DNA from: Bacteroidota bacterium | GTDB taxonomy: Bacteria; Bacteroidota; Bacteroidia; Chitinophagales; UBA10324 | Assembly (NCBI GenBank): GCA_003455275.1 | Contig: DMRR01000032.1 | Location: 1,680 to 11,904 of the forward strand | DNA: 10,225 bases | Direction: 5' to 3' | In this document: piece after piece, positions 1 through 6,733 of the stretch | Position numbering within the stretch: position 1 is the first letter of the stretch | Layout: each line of letters starts with the position of its first letter | Notes under the pieces: generated by a model | Told to the model about the DNA's origin: nothing | What the model saw: only the letters and a program-made list of their open reading frames with translations | Database searches by the model: none | Position numbers and translations under genes: made by a program

Positions 1-905
1 GCGGGTCCGTGGTCGGGTGAAGTTCGTATGAAGGATAATCCGGCTGTAAAATTTACGCCGCTGTTGAACGCAATGGTTTTAAAAGGAATCAATCCCTGAT
101 CGTGATACATAGCGAGCACTGCATCGTAATTCTTGAATTGCTGTGTTCCGAAAAATCCGTCGCTGCTAAATGGACCGAATGCCAGAATATTTTTTTGTTT
201 GGCTTCATTGATTGCCGGAGCTATTTCATTTGCTTCCTCGTTACCTACCAAACCATTATCACCATTGTGCGGATTAAGGCCTAGCACTGCAATCTTTGGT
301 TTATCAATTCCAAAATCTTTTTGCAATGATTCTTTGAGGAGCTGAAGTTTCTTCACAATAGAATCTTTCTTCACCTTCATCGCAATTTCAGCTACCGGAA
401 CATGACCGCTTACTAATGCCACACGCAACTCTTCACTGCACAAAATCATAATCGGTTCCTTGTTAGCTATTGAAGCAAAAAATTCAGTGTGCCCTTTGTA
501 AGGAAAAGTATCAGCAGGCATGTTATGCTTGTTGATTGGCGAAGTAATCAGTGCAGCAATTTTTCCGGAAGACAAATCATTGATCGATGCTTCTAAACTT
601 TTAGCAGCATACTTTCCTCCAATTTCATTTTCAATGCCGAGCTGAATATTTACTTCTTCGTTCCAGCAATTGATAATGTTTAGTGTGTTTGGCTGAATCT
701 TTTCGAGCGAATCGCTTTGCGAATAATTCAGGTTAGGAAGGTTAGATGCTTTGCGGTGAAATGAAACAACTTTCGAAGAACCATAAATAACCGGAGTGCA
801 AAATTCCATGATGCGGTTATCGCTCAGTGTTTTTAATGCAATCTCTAAACCAATACCATTGATATCGCCTGTTGTAATTCCGATTATGGGTTTGTGCTCT
901 GCCAT
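1..905 (-). CDS. pdxA: 4-hydroxythreonine-4-phosphate dehydrogenase PdxA (3' end missing)
   Basis: PdxA oxidises 4-phosphooxy-threonine in the cytoplasm in the DXP-dependent pathway to pyridoxal 5'-phosphate. About 301 residues are visible; family members run to roughly 330-360, so the C-terminus lies off the left edge. Visible family signatures are TTGDINGIG (residues 11-19, the Bacteroidetes variant of GDPxGIG), KGHTEFF (137-143), NPHNGD (211-216), AMYHDQGLIPFK (265-276) and PDHG (297-300). His139, His213 and His268 match the three metal-binding histidines of the family. The ATG at 905-903 follows immediately after the TAA stop of the upstream aminopeptidase gene with no spacer, so translation is probably coupled and the two genes share a transcript. 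One oddity is Pro301, where the family usually has Thr (PDHGT). Identification is firm; only the truncation limits it. Confidence 0.95.
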   Translation of the reverse strand, partial: MAEHKPIIGITTGDINGIGLEIALKTLSDNRIMEFCTPVIYGSSKVVSFHRKASNLPNLNYSQSDSLEKIQPNTLNIINCWNEEVNIQLGIENEIGGKYAAKSLEASINDLSSGKIAALITSPINKHNMPADTFPYKGHTEFFASIANKEPIMILCSEELRVALVSGHVPVAEIAMKVKKDSIVKKLQLLKESLQKDFGIDKPKIAVLGLNPHNGDNGLVGNEEANEIAPAINEAKQKNILAFGPFSSDGFFGTQQFKNYDAVLAMYHDQGLIPFKTIAFNSGVNFTAGLSFIRTSPDHGP

Positions 906-2375
906 TTATTTCTGCGTGTTTATGGAAGTGTTAGAATAGGACTGCGAAATTTTTTCCATGTATCTAAAAAGCAAACGAACACCAACAGCAGTTGCATTTT
1001 TGCCTTTGTAATTCTGTGCACTTTGGAAATATGCCATGCCTGCAATATCAAGATGCAGCCACGGATAATCAGTAAACCTTTCTAAAAATTTTCCTGCAGT
1101 AATGTGACCGGCAAGAGCACCGCCAACATTTTTTACATCTGCAATATCGCTTTTCAGCATGTCGCCATATTCTTCCCACAACGGGAAACCAACCAGGCGC
1201 TCATATACTTCGGCTCCGCTTTCTTCGAGAAGATTTTTTTTCTGCGCATCAGCTGTTCCCATGTATGCAATTGCATGATCGCCCAGGGCTCGGTGAGCTG
1301 CACCTGTAAGTGTGGCTACATCAATCACCAGTTCCGGTGAATATTTTTTTGCGTAGGTGAGCGCGTCCGCTAGAATCATTCTTCCCTCAGCATCGCTGTT
1401 CAGCATTTCAACAGTGCTTCCATCAAACATGCGAATCACATCGCCGGGAGCAAACGCATTACCACCCGGGCGATTGTCAGTTGCCGGTGCAAGGCCAATT
1501 ATGTGAAGTGGCAAATTTGTTTTTGCTGCTGTCAATATTGTTCCGGCAATAGTTGCAGCGCCGGCCATATCGCATTTCATATAATCCATACTGTTGCCGG
1601 TTGGCTTGAGCGAAAGTCCGCCGGTATCATAGACAACACCTTTGCCCACTAAAACAATTGGTTTTTTGTTAACTGCATTTGCAGGTTTATATTCCAGAAT
1701 TGAAAAAGTAGGAGGGTCTATGCTTCCCTGATTGACGGAGAGAAGCCCACCCATTTTGAGCGATTCAATTTTTCCTTTGTTTAGAACTTCTACTGCAACT
1801 CCTGCAGCTTTTCCTGCTTCAGCGAAAGCATTGGCAAGCTGAACAGCATTCAGATAATTCACCGGCTCATTTACAAGGTCACGAACCCAAAACACAGAAT
1901 CAATAAGAGCCTGTAATTTTTTTACTTCTTCTTTTGAAGAATCTTTTAAAGTGAGTTTCAGTTCGCGAAGCGAATTCGATTCTTTCTCTGCTTCTTTTTT
2001 ATACTTGATGAATTTGTAATTGCTTAAAGCAATTCCTTCAGCAAACGGAAATGAAGCTCCGGCAAATCCACTTTCATTCACAATGGTTGCAACACGCACC
2101 TTCTGCCTGTTGAGCATTCCACAAACAGTGTTGCCGCTTTTGCGAAGCGCTTCGTGAGTTTTGTAAGTTTCTTTTTTATCTTCAGTTATAACCACAATCA
2201 CTTTCTGATTTCCGGAATGAAGAGTGAAATTTTTAATATCACTTTTTAAGTTCGACTGAATGAGCGGATGATCGCGCTTCGAAATGATTTTGATTTTATT
2301 CCAATCTGTTTTTTTTGTTGCAAGAACAATCGCAACATCGGTTTTTGCCGGATGCTCAACAGAAGTAAATTTCAT
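906..2375 (-). CDS. pepA: Leucyl aminopeptidase, peptidase family M17
   Basis: This is a cytoplasmic dinuclear-metal aminopeptidase that removes N-terminal residues during peptide turnover; M17 enzymes usually assemble as hexamers. The protein is 489 residues with an N-terminal macro-like domain (about 1-160) and a C-terminal catalytic domain. The catalytic half contains VGKGVVYDTGGLSLKPT (243-259), MKCDMAGAA (266-274) and NSDAEGRMILADAL (326-339). Lys245, Asp250, Asp269, Asp328 and Glu330 fit the metal ligands; Lys257 and Arg332 fit the catalytic lysine and arginine of E. coli PepA. I chose the ATG at 2375 because MKFTSVEHPAKTDVAIVL begins the conserved domain. A longer frame to 2504 would overlap the upstream MBOAT gene and add an unconserved leader. 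A TAnnTTTG box lies about 30 bp upstream. The stop abuts the pdxA start. Substrate preference cannot be read from the sequence. Confidence 0.95.
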   Translation of the reverse strand: MKFTSVEHPAKTDVAIVLATKKTDWNKIKIISKRDHPLIQSNLKSDIKNFTLHSGNQKVIVVITEDKKETYKTHEALRKSGNTVCGMLNRQKVRVATIVNESGFAGASFPFAEGIALSNYKFIKYKKEAEKESNSLRELKLTLKDSSKEEVKKLQALIDSVFWVRDLVNEPVNYLNAVQLANAFAEAGKAAGVAVEVLNKGKIESLKMGGLLSVNQGSIDPPTFSILEYKPANAVNKKPIVLVGKGVVYDTGGLSLKPTGNSMDYMKCDMAGAATIAGTILTAAKTNLPLHIIGLAPATDNRPGGNAFAPGDVIRMFDGSTVEMLNSDAEGRMILADALTYAKKYSPELVIDVATLTGAAHRALGDHAIAYMGTADAQKKNLLEESGAEVYERLVGFPLWEEYGDMLKSDIADVKNVGGALAGHITAGKFLERFTDYPWLHLDIAGMAYFQSAQNYKGKNATAVGVRLLFRYMEKISQSYSNTSINTQK

Positions 2376-2405
2376 GGTGTTTGTTAATAGTTTTTTTGAG
2401 GGAGA

Positions 2406-2413
2406 CAAATGTA
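2406..2413 (-). promoter_or_regulatory. Candidate Bacteroidetes -7 promoter box for pepA-pdxA
   Basis: On the minus strand this reads TACATTTG, an exact match to the Bacteroidetes sigma-ABfr -7 consensus TAnnTTTG. It lies in the 91-bp gap between the MBOAT stop and the aminopeptidase start, giving a predicted leader of about 25 nt. I see no good TTTG-like -33 element at the usual distance, so this is a half-match that could occur by chance. Confidence 0.4.
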
Positions 2414-2466
2414 ACCGCAGAGACGAATGATAATTTACATATAAAACACGCTTTGTACCTGCAGAA

Positions 2467-3876
2467 CTAAAATTGAAAATAAATAAATGGTTGTATGTCC
2501 GCACTCTTCACCTGAATAACAATCCAAACAACTGCAACTATTAAAAATGATTGTGCAAAAACAGGTGTCCTCGAAAGCATAAGTTCTGATTTTTTATTGA
2601 ACCGCTCCGGGATAAAATGTGTGAGATATCCGAAAAGCATGAGCACAAAAACAAATTCATATCCTTGAATCCATTGCCAGCATATTTTTCCGTTGAAGCG
2701 ACTGAAAATTCCGGAAATGATTTCAGATGCAGTGGCAAATGAATCAGCGCGGAAATAAACCCAGCAGAAACAAACGAAATGAAAAGTCACAATAACACCG
2801 AGCACACGCATGAAAAATGTTTTTGGAATATTTATCACTTCACGGATCAATTTGTCAATTGCAAGTGCAGCTCCATGAAGGAAACCCCAGAAAACAAAAT
2901 TCCATGATGCGCCATGCCACAAACCGCCAAGCAGCATGGTGATAAAAAGGTTGAGGTACTGACGGAATTTTCCTTTACGGTTTCCACCAAGAGGAATGTA
3001 GAGATAATCGCGCAACCAACTGCTGAGTGATATGTGCCACCTGCGCCAGAACTCTGTAATGCTTGCACTCTGATAAGGTTGATTAAAATTTATTCCGAGG
3101 CGATAACCAAGCAGTAATGCAACACCAATCGCCATATCGCTGTATCCGCTGAAGTCGCAATAGATCTGCATGGCATATCCATAAACTGCCATCAGGTTTT
3201 CAAACCCGCTGTAAAGTGATGGTGAATCGAAAACCCGGTCAACAAAATTGGTGCTGATATAATCGCTGATCACCGCCTTCTTAAACAATCCGGTCAGAAT
3301 CAAAAACACTGCAGTCGCTCTTTCTTCGTCTGTGATTTTTAACTTAGTGTGAATCTGTGGAAGAAAAGCCGATGCTCGAACAATGGGGCCGGCTACCAGG
3401 TGAGGGAAAAAGCTGATGTAAAATCCAAAGTCGAAAATATTTTTTGCCGGTTTCAGCAATCCGCGGTAAACATCAATAGTATAGCTGAGCACCTGGAATG
3501 TGTAAAATGAAATTCCAACCGGAAGCACAATGCTCATCGGATGAAAATGCCCGAGCTCTAAATCATTAACAATTCCAAGGATGAAGTTGGTGTATTTGAA
3601 GTATGCAAGGAAACCAAGATTGATAATGAGGCTCAGTACCAGCCATGCAGACTTAATTTTCTGTGAAGAAGATTTATAAATGAAATTGGCAATTGTATAA
3701 TCAACTACTGTAGACAGGATAAGCAAAAGGAAAAACCAACCGCCGGATTTGTAATAAAAGTAAAGCGAAAAAAGAGTGAGGTAGGTGATGCGGGCATTTT
3801 CTTTCTTGTAAATAAACTGGTAGAAGAATACTAAAATCAAAAACAAAAACAGAAACACTCCGGTATTGAAGAGCAT
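2467..3876 (-). CDS. MBOAT family O-acyltransferase (AlgI/DltB-like membrane protein)
   Basis: This polytopic inner-membrane acyltransferase belongs to the family that moves acyl groups across the membrane for O-acetylation of polysaccharides (AlgI, PatA) or D-alanylation (DltB). With the start at 3876 it has 469 residues, many of them in hydrophobic segments starting at residue 5. Hallmarks are FWRRWHISLSSWLRDYLYIPLGG (276-298) and LLGGLWHGASWNFVFWGFLHG (315-335), in which His321 fits the catalytic histidine (His322 of AlgI). It ends ADIQPFIYFQF, as many Bacteroidetes homologues do. The frame stays open to 3969, but that extension is encoded by a degenerate heptamer repeat and lacks family character; MLFNTGVFLFLF is the typical start. 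No AlgJ/AlgX-type SGNH partner is adjacent, so the acceptor glycan is unknown. A weak promoter-like TAGTATTTG lies at 3975-3967 on this strand. Confidence 0.92.
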   Translation of the reverse strand: MLFNTGVFLFLFLILVFFYQFIYKKENARITYLTLFSLYFYYKSGGWFFLLLILSTVVDYTIANFIYKSSSQKIKSAWLVLSLIINLGFLAYFKYTNFILGIVNDLELGHFHPMSIVLPVGISFYTFQVLSYTIDVYRGLLKPAKNIFDFGFYISFFPHLVAGPIVRASAFLPQIHTKLKITDEERATAVFLILTGLFKKAVISDYISTNFVDRVFDSPSLYSGFENLMAVYGYAMQIYCDFSGYSDMAIGVALLLGYRLGINFNQPYQSASITEFWRRWHISLSSWLRDYLYIPLGGNRKGKFRQYLNLFITMLLGGLWHGASWNFVFWGFLHGAALAIDKLIREVINIPKTFFMRVLGVIVTFHFVCFCWVYFRADSFATASEIISGIFSRFNGKICWQWIQGYEFVFVLMLFGYLTHFIPERFNKKSELMLSRTPVFAQSFLIVAVVWIVIQVKSADIQPFIYFQF

Positions 3877-3931
3877 CGGCTCATCCGGGTGATACTGTAA
3901 TTGATAAATAATTTTTTGAAGCAAGGAAATA

Positions 3932-3966
3932 GTTAGTAGTTGTGGTTTGTGGCTCGTGGTTAGGAG
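3932..3966. repeat. Degenerate 7-bp tandem repeat, about five units
   Basis: The plus strand reads as consecutive heptamers GTTAGTA, GTTGTGG, TTTGTGG, CTCGTGG, TTAGGAG. Units two to four differ by only one or two bases and the outer units have decayed. The array lies in the 171-bp spacer between yicC and the MBOAT gene, in the likely 5' leader of the latter. It is the reason the MBOAT frame appears to extend upstream. Its function is unknown. Confidence 0.6.
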
Positions 3967-4014
3967 CAAATACTAAGGCTAATAAAAATGAACGACATAT
4001 TCATTCAGGTATTT

Positions 4015-4042
4015 ACTGTCAACCGCAAACTGTCAATTGTCA
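4015..4042. repeat. Degenerate 7-bp tandem repeat, four units
   Basis: The plus strand reads ACTGTCA, ACCGCAA, ACTGTCA, ATTGTCA. Units one and three are identical, unit four differs by one base and unit two by three. The array ends 5 bp before the yicC stop codon on the minus strand. It has the same period as the array 50 bp away but a different motif. No terminator-like hairpin was found in this spacer. Confidence 0.6.
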
Positions 4043-4047
4043 GCAGC

Positions 4048-4920
4048 TCAAAGAATATTAAGTAACTGTTCCTTGATTTTTTCCAGTTCATCCTTCATGC
4101 CCACAACAATCTTTTGTATGCCGGCATGATTGGCTTTCGAGCCAAGTGTGTTTATCTCCCGACCCATTTCCTGGCTTATGAAATTGAGCTTGCGCCCGCT
4201 GTTTTCTTTCAACAGTAATGTCTGAATAAAAAAATCACAATGACTTCTGAGCCGAACTTTCTCTTCACTGAAATCCATCCGCTCGATGTAGTAAATCAGT
4301 TCTTGTTCAAATCGATTCTTGTCGTAACTGTCATCAGTCAGCAATTCATTAAGTTGCTTTTTGATTTTTGACTTTTGATTTTCTAATCGTTCACCTTCAA
4401 GAGTCTCAGTTTCGGCGAGCAGCTGAAGAATATTTTTTACTCCTGATTCAAAAACCTTCGAGAGAGTTTCACCTTCAGAAATTCTGAATTGATCAATTGC
4501 AATTACAGCCTTTTCAATTGCCTCGTTTACTTGTCTCCAGTCTGCTTCACTCACTGCATCGTTCGATGGTGCTATTACCTCCGGAATACGCAAAACAGTA
4601 TTAAGCAAATTATCAGTTGGTTGCTGTAATGATTCAGCAAGCGGTTTCAACTCTGCGAAATAGGCTTTAGCTAAATCCGTATTGATGGAACTAAGTTTAT
4701 TTCCTCCTTTATATTCAATGCTGAGAGTAAAATCGACTTTTCCTCTTTCTAATTTTTCAGAAATCAAGTTACGGATAATCAATTCTCTTTCTCTGAACAA
4801 AACAGGAATCCGGACATTCAGGTCAAAAAATTTTGAGTTCAGTGAACGCAATTCAGCTTTTACATGCATTCTGTCGCTGCTGCTTTCGCCCCTTCCATAT
4901 CCTGTCATTGATTTAACCAT
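4048..4920 (-). CDS. yicC: YicC family endoribonuclease
   Basis: YicC proteins are cytoplasmic oligomeric endoribonucleases that clamp RNA and have been tied to RNA turnover in stationary phase. The 290-residue protein has the family length. It opens with the invariant MTGYGRGE (5-12) and LRSLNSKFFDLNVRIP (24-39), has a helical middle, and ends in the DUF1732-type block with RMDFSEEKVRLRSH (214-227), GRKLNFISQEMGREINTLGSKAN (242-264) and the closing EKIKEQ (280-285). Residues 179-188 (LENQKSKIKK) are encoded by a 7-bp-periodic repeat. The start at 4920 gives the canonical N-terminus; a weak TATCTTG box lies about 20 bp upstream (4945-4939 on this strand). The usual downstream partner gmk is absent; the next gene is the MBOAT enzyme after 171 bp. 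Identification is secure; the physiological RNA targets are unknown. Confidence 0.95.
   Translation of the reverse strand: MVKSMTGYGRGESSSDRMHVKAELRSLNSKFFDLNVRIPVLFRERELIIRNLISEKLERGKVDFTLSIEYKGGNKLSSINTDLAKAYFAELKPLAESLQQPTDNLLNTVLRIPEVIAPSNDAVSEADWRQVNEAIEKAVIAIDQFRISEGETLSKVFESGVKNILQLLAETETLEGERLENQKSKIKKQLNELLTDDSYDKNRFEQELIYYIERMDFSEEKVRLRSHCDFFIQTLLLKENSGRKLNFISQEMGREINTLGSKANHAGIQKIVVGMKDELEKIKEQLLNIL
4358..4385. repeat. 7-bp tandem repeat inside the yicC reading frame
   Basis: The plus strand reads TTTTTGA, TTTTTGA, CTTTTGA, TTTTCTA: two identical units, one with a single change and one with two. On the coding strand this is an AAAATCA/AAAGTCA-type array that resembles the intergenic array at 6734-6761. 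It encodes yicC residues 179-188 in the helical middle of the protein. Confidence 0.55.
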
Positions 4921-4993
4921 TCATTCAAAATTTGCACGCAAGATAACTGTGGTTGCGAAAAAAAATCGGGCATGGCAATTATTTCAGAAGATG

Positions 4994-5012
4994 CTTTTAT
5001 TAAAAATAAAAG
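4994..5012. repeat. Perfect AT-rich inverted repeat in the divergent spacer
   Basis: The 8-bp arms CTTTTATT and AATAAAAG are exact reverse complements around a 3-bp AAA centre. The repeat lies between the divergently read yicC and oxoamine synthase genes, about 75 bp from the yicC start and about 145 bp from the oxoamine synthase start. It could be a dimeric regulator's operator or simply an AT-rich coincidence. It is too AT-rich and has no T-tract suited to intrinsic termination. Confidence 0.35.
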
Positions 5013-5119
5013 ATTCAGTCTCAAACTGAGAACAACATGCTTTCTAAAATGATTGGTGAAAATACTATCCTGGCAATAAGTTTTTTTCTACACTGCTATG
5101 CACTCTAATTCTTATGATT

Positions 5120-5127
5120 TAGGTTTG
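5120..5127 (+). promoter_or_regulatory. Candidate Bacteroidetes -7 promoter box for the oxoamine synthase gene
   Basis: TAGGTTTG matches the TAnnTTTG consensus exactly and lies 29 bp before the ATG at 5157, predicting a leader of about 24 nt. A TTTG-like -33 box at the expected spacing is not evident. The A-rich stretch just before the ATG (AACAAAACAAAAATCAGCA) is typical of Bacteroidetes translation starts, which often lack a Shine-Dalgarno sequence. Confidence 0.45.
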
Positions 5128-5156
5128 ACCGCTTCAGAACAAAACAAAAATCAGCA

Positions 5157-6398
5157 ATGGATTTATTTGAAAAACTGCTTCAGAACCGTGGACCGCTTGG
5201 TAAACTTTCAAGTGTCGCACATGGTTACTACACCTTCCCTAAGCTGGAAGGAGATATTTCAAGCCGCATGGTGTTTCGCGGAAAAGAAAGAATCATTTGG
5301 AGTTTAAATAATTATCTCGGACTGGGGAACCATCCAGATGTTCGAAAGGCAGATGAAGAAGCTGCAGCCCAGTTTGGTCTTGCGTATCCAATGGGCGCGC
5401 GCATGATGAGCGGAAATTCTGACTATCATGAAAAACTGGAAAAACAACTTTCAGAATTTGTAGGCAAACAAGATACTGTACTGCTCAATTATGGTTACCA
5501 GGGAATGGTTTCAGCAATCGACTGCCTTGTTGACCGTCGTGATGTAATTGTTTATGATGCTGAATCGCATGCTTGCATTATTGATGGTGTTCGCCTTCAC
5601 ATTGGAAAAAGATTAGTGTTTGGTCATAACGACATTGAATCTTTTGACAAACAAATGAAGCGCGCTACCGAAACAGCAAACGAAACCGGCGGAGCAATTC
5701 TCGTGATTACAGAAGGAGTTTTCGGAATGGGCGGCGATCAGGGAATACTGAAAGAGATTGTGGCGATGAAAAAGAAATATTCTTTCCGCTTGTTGGTAGA
5801 TGATGCGCATGGTTTCGGCACAATGGGAAAAACCGGAGCCGGCACTGGTGAAGAGCAGGGCGTGCAGGATCAGATTGATATTTACTTCAGCACATTCGCA
5901 AAATCAATGGCGAGCATTGGTGCATTCATCAGCAGCGATGAACAAGTGGCAGAATATCTGCGCTACAATATGCGCTCACAAATTTTCGCGAAGTCACTTC
6001 CTATGCCTTTGGTGATTGGAAATCTGAAGCGTCTTGAACTGCTCCGTTCGAAACCTGAGTTGAAAGAAAAACTTTGGTACAATGTGAACAAACTTCAAAA
6101 AGGATTGCGCGAGCGCGGGTTCAATATGGGAAAAACTAATTCCCCGGTTACGCCGGTGTTCCTCAATGGAAATCCAAATGAAGCAGCAAACATGATTATG
6201 GACATCCGCGAGAACTACGGCATCTTCTTGTCAGTAGTTGTTTATCCGGTGGTTCCAAAAGGTGTGATGATGTTGCGATTGATTCCAACCGCTGTTCACA
6301 CTGACAAAGACATTGATGATACACTCAATTGCTTCACCGAAGTGGCAGAAAAACTTCAGTCAGGTTTTTATCTGAAACAAAAATTGGTGACTGTATAG
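5157..6398 (+). CDS. Alpha-oxoamine synthase family PLP enzyme (SPT/KBL-like)
   Basis: This fold-type I PLP enzyme of 413 residues belongs to the family of 2-amino-3-ketobutyrate CoA ligase, serine palmitoyltransferase, KAPA synthase and cysteate fatty acyltransferase, which condense an amino acid with an acyl thioester and release CO2. Visible features are SLNNYLGLGNHPDVRKA (49-65), ESHAC with His138 expected to stack on the PLP ring (136-140), LLVDDAHGFG with Asp215 and His218 (212-221), and FSTFAKS with Lys249 as the Schiff-base lysine (244-250). The first ATG that gives the conserved MDLFEKLLQNRGP start is at 5157. The gene stands alone: it diverges from yicC and ends in a hairpin terminator. 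Given the phylum, a role in sphingolipid or sulfonolipid long-chain base synthesis is plausible. The amino acid and acyl donor cannot be fixed from sequence alone. Confidence 0.9.
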   Translation: MDLFEKLLQNRGPLGKLSSVAHGYYTFPKLEGDISSRMVFRGKERIIWSLNNYLGLGNHPDVRKADEEAAAQFGLAYPMGARMMSGNSDYHEKLEKQLSEFVGKQDTVLLNYGYQGMVSAIDCLVDRRDVIVYDAESHACIIDGVRLHIGKRLVFGHNDIESFDKQMKRATETANETGGAILVITEGVFGMGGDQGILKEIVAMKKKYSFRLLVDDAHGFGTMGKTGAGTGEEQGVQDQIDIYFSTFAKSMASIGAFISSDEQVAEYLRYNMRSQIFAKSLPMPLVIGNLKRLELLRSKPELKEKLWYNVNKLQKGLRERGFNMGKTNSPVTPVFLNGNPNEAANMIMDIRENYGIFLSVVVYPVVPKGVMMLRLIPTAVHTDKDIDDTLNCFTEVAEKLQSGFYLKQKLVTV

Positions 6399-6417
6399 GA
6401 GAAGATTTTTTTCAATG

Positions 6418-6449
6418 AAAAGGCGACGAGATTCTTGTCGCCTTTTTTT
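6418..6449 (+). terminator. Rho-independent terminator after the oxoamine synthase gene
   Basis: The left arm AAAAGGCGACGAG (6418-6430) and right arm CTTGTCGCCTTTT (6434-6446) form a 13-bp stem with one G-T wobble around a 3-nt loop, followed by a T-tract to 6449. It starts about 20 bp after the TAG stop. Its end overlaps the stop codon of the convergent Cdd1-type gene. In the reverse direction only four T follow the stem, so it would act there weakly at best. Confidence 0.9.
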
Positions 6450-6720
6450 ATTTCCCGTTTTTCCAATACCACCAATCTAATTTTTTCTTCTCAGGATTTT
6501 TTGTTTTAGAAAAATAAACAGCACACCGAAACACATAGAGCAAGCAGATGTCGTGTTGTGATCCGGTGAGTTTAGTCATATCATCATACATCACTTCCGG
6601 ACTTTTATTTTTCAAATCACTTACACTTCTGATTCCAAGTAAATACAAGTCATTGGCAATTGATTTCCCTACTCCCGGAATTACTTGTAATTCCTTTAAA
6701 ATTTCTTTTTTCTCCTTCAT
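6448..6720 (-). CDS. Small helix-hairpin-helix protein, Cdd1 ('pathogenicity locus') family
   Basis: This 90-residue protein contains a helix-hairpin-helix motif, VIPGVGKSIANDLYLLGI (13-30), followed by SVSDLKNKSPEVMYDDM (32-48) and the family-typical CLLYVFRCAVYF (59-70) and LDWWYWKN (81-88). That order matches the Cdd1 family, which is widespread, of unknown function, and named for a pathogenicity locus rather than for a demonstrated role. The HhH motif suggests sequence-independent DNA binding; the name is not evidence of virulence. The ATG at 6720 gives a lysine-rich N-terminus and full family length. The gene converges on the oxoamine synthase, its stop codon falling in that gene's terminator, and diverges from lpxC/fabZ over a 68-bp spacer holding a heptamer array. 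Confidence 0.88.
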   Translation of the reverse strand: MKEKKEILKELQVIPGVGKSIANDLYLLGIRSVSDLKNKSPEVMYDDMTKLTGSQHDICLLYVFRCAVYFSKTKNPEKKKLDWWYWKNGK

Positions 6721-6733
6721 AAAATCAGGCGAT

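Noticed and set aside
2376..2504. N-terminal extension of the aminopeptidase frame up to an ATG at 2504
   Set aside because: It would overlap the end of the MBOAT gene by 38 bp and cover the candidate promoter box; the added residues have no M17 character, while MKFTSVEHPAK is a natural domain start.
3877..3969. N-terminal extension of the MBOAT frame up to an ATG at 3969
   Set aside because: The extra residues are translated from the 3932-3966 heptamer array and lack a membrane segment; MLFNTGVF is the usual start of Bacteroidetes MBOAT proteins.
4682..5029. Plus-strand 115-codon open frame across the yicC 5' end
   Set aside because: It is mostly antisense to conserved yicC codons, has no recognisable domain and has no credible start context.
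5015..5035. Small hairpin TCAGT...ACTGA in the divergent spacer
   Set aside because: The arms are only 5 bp and no T-tract follows; this is expected by chance.
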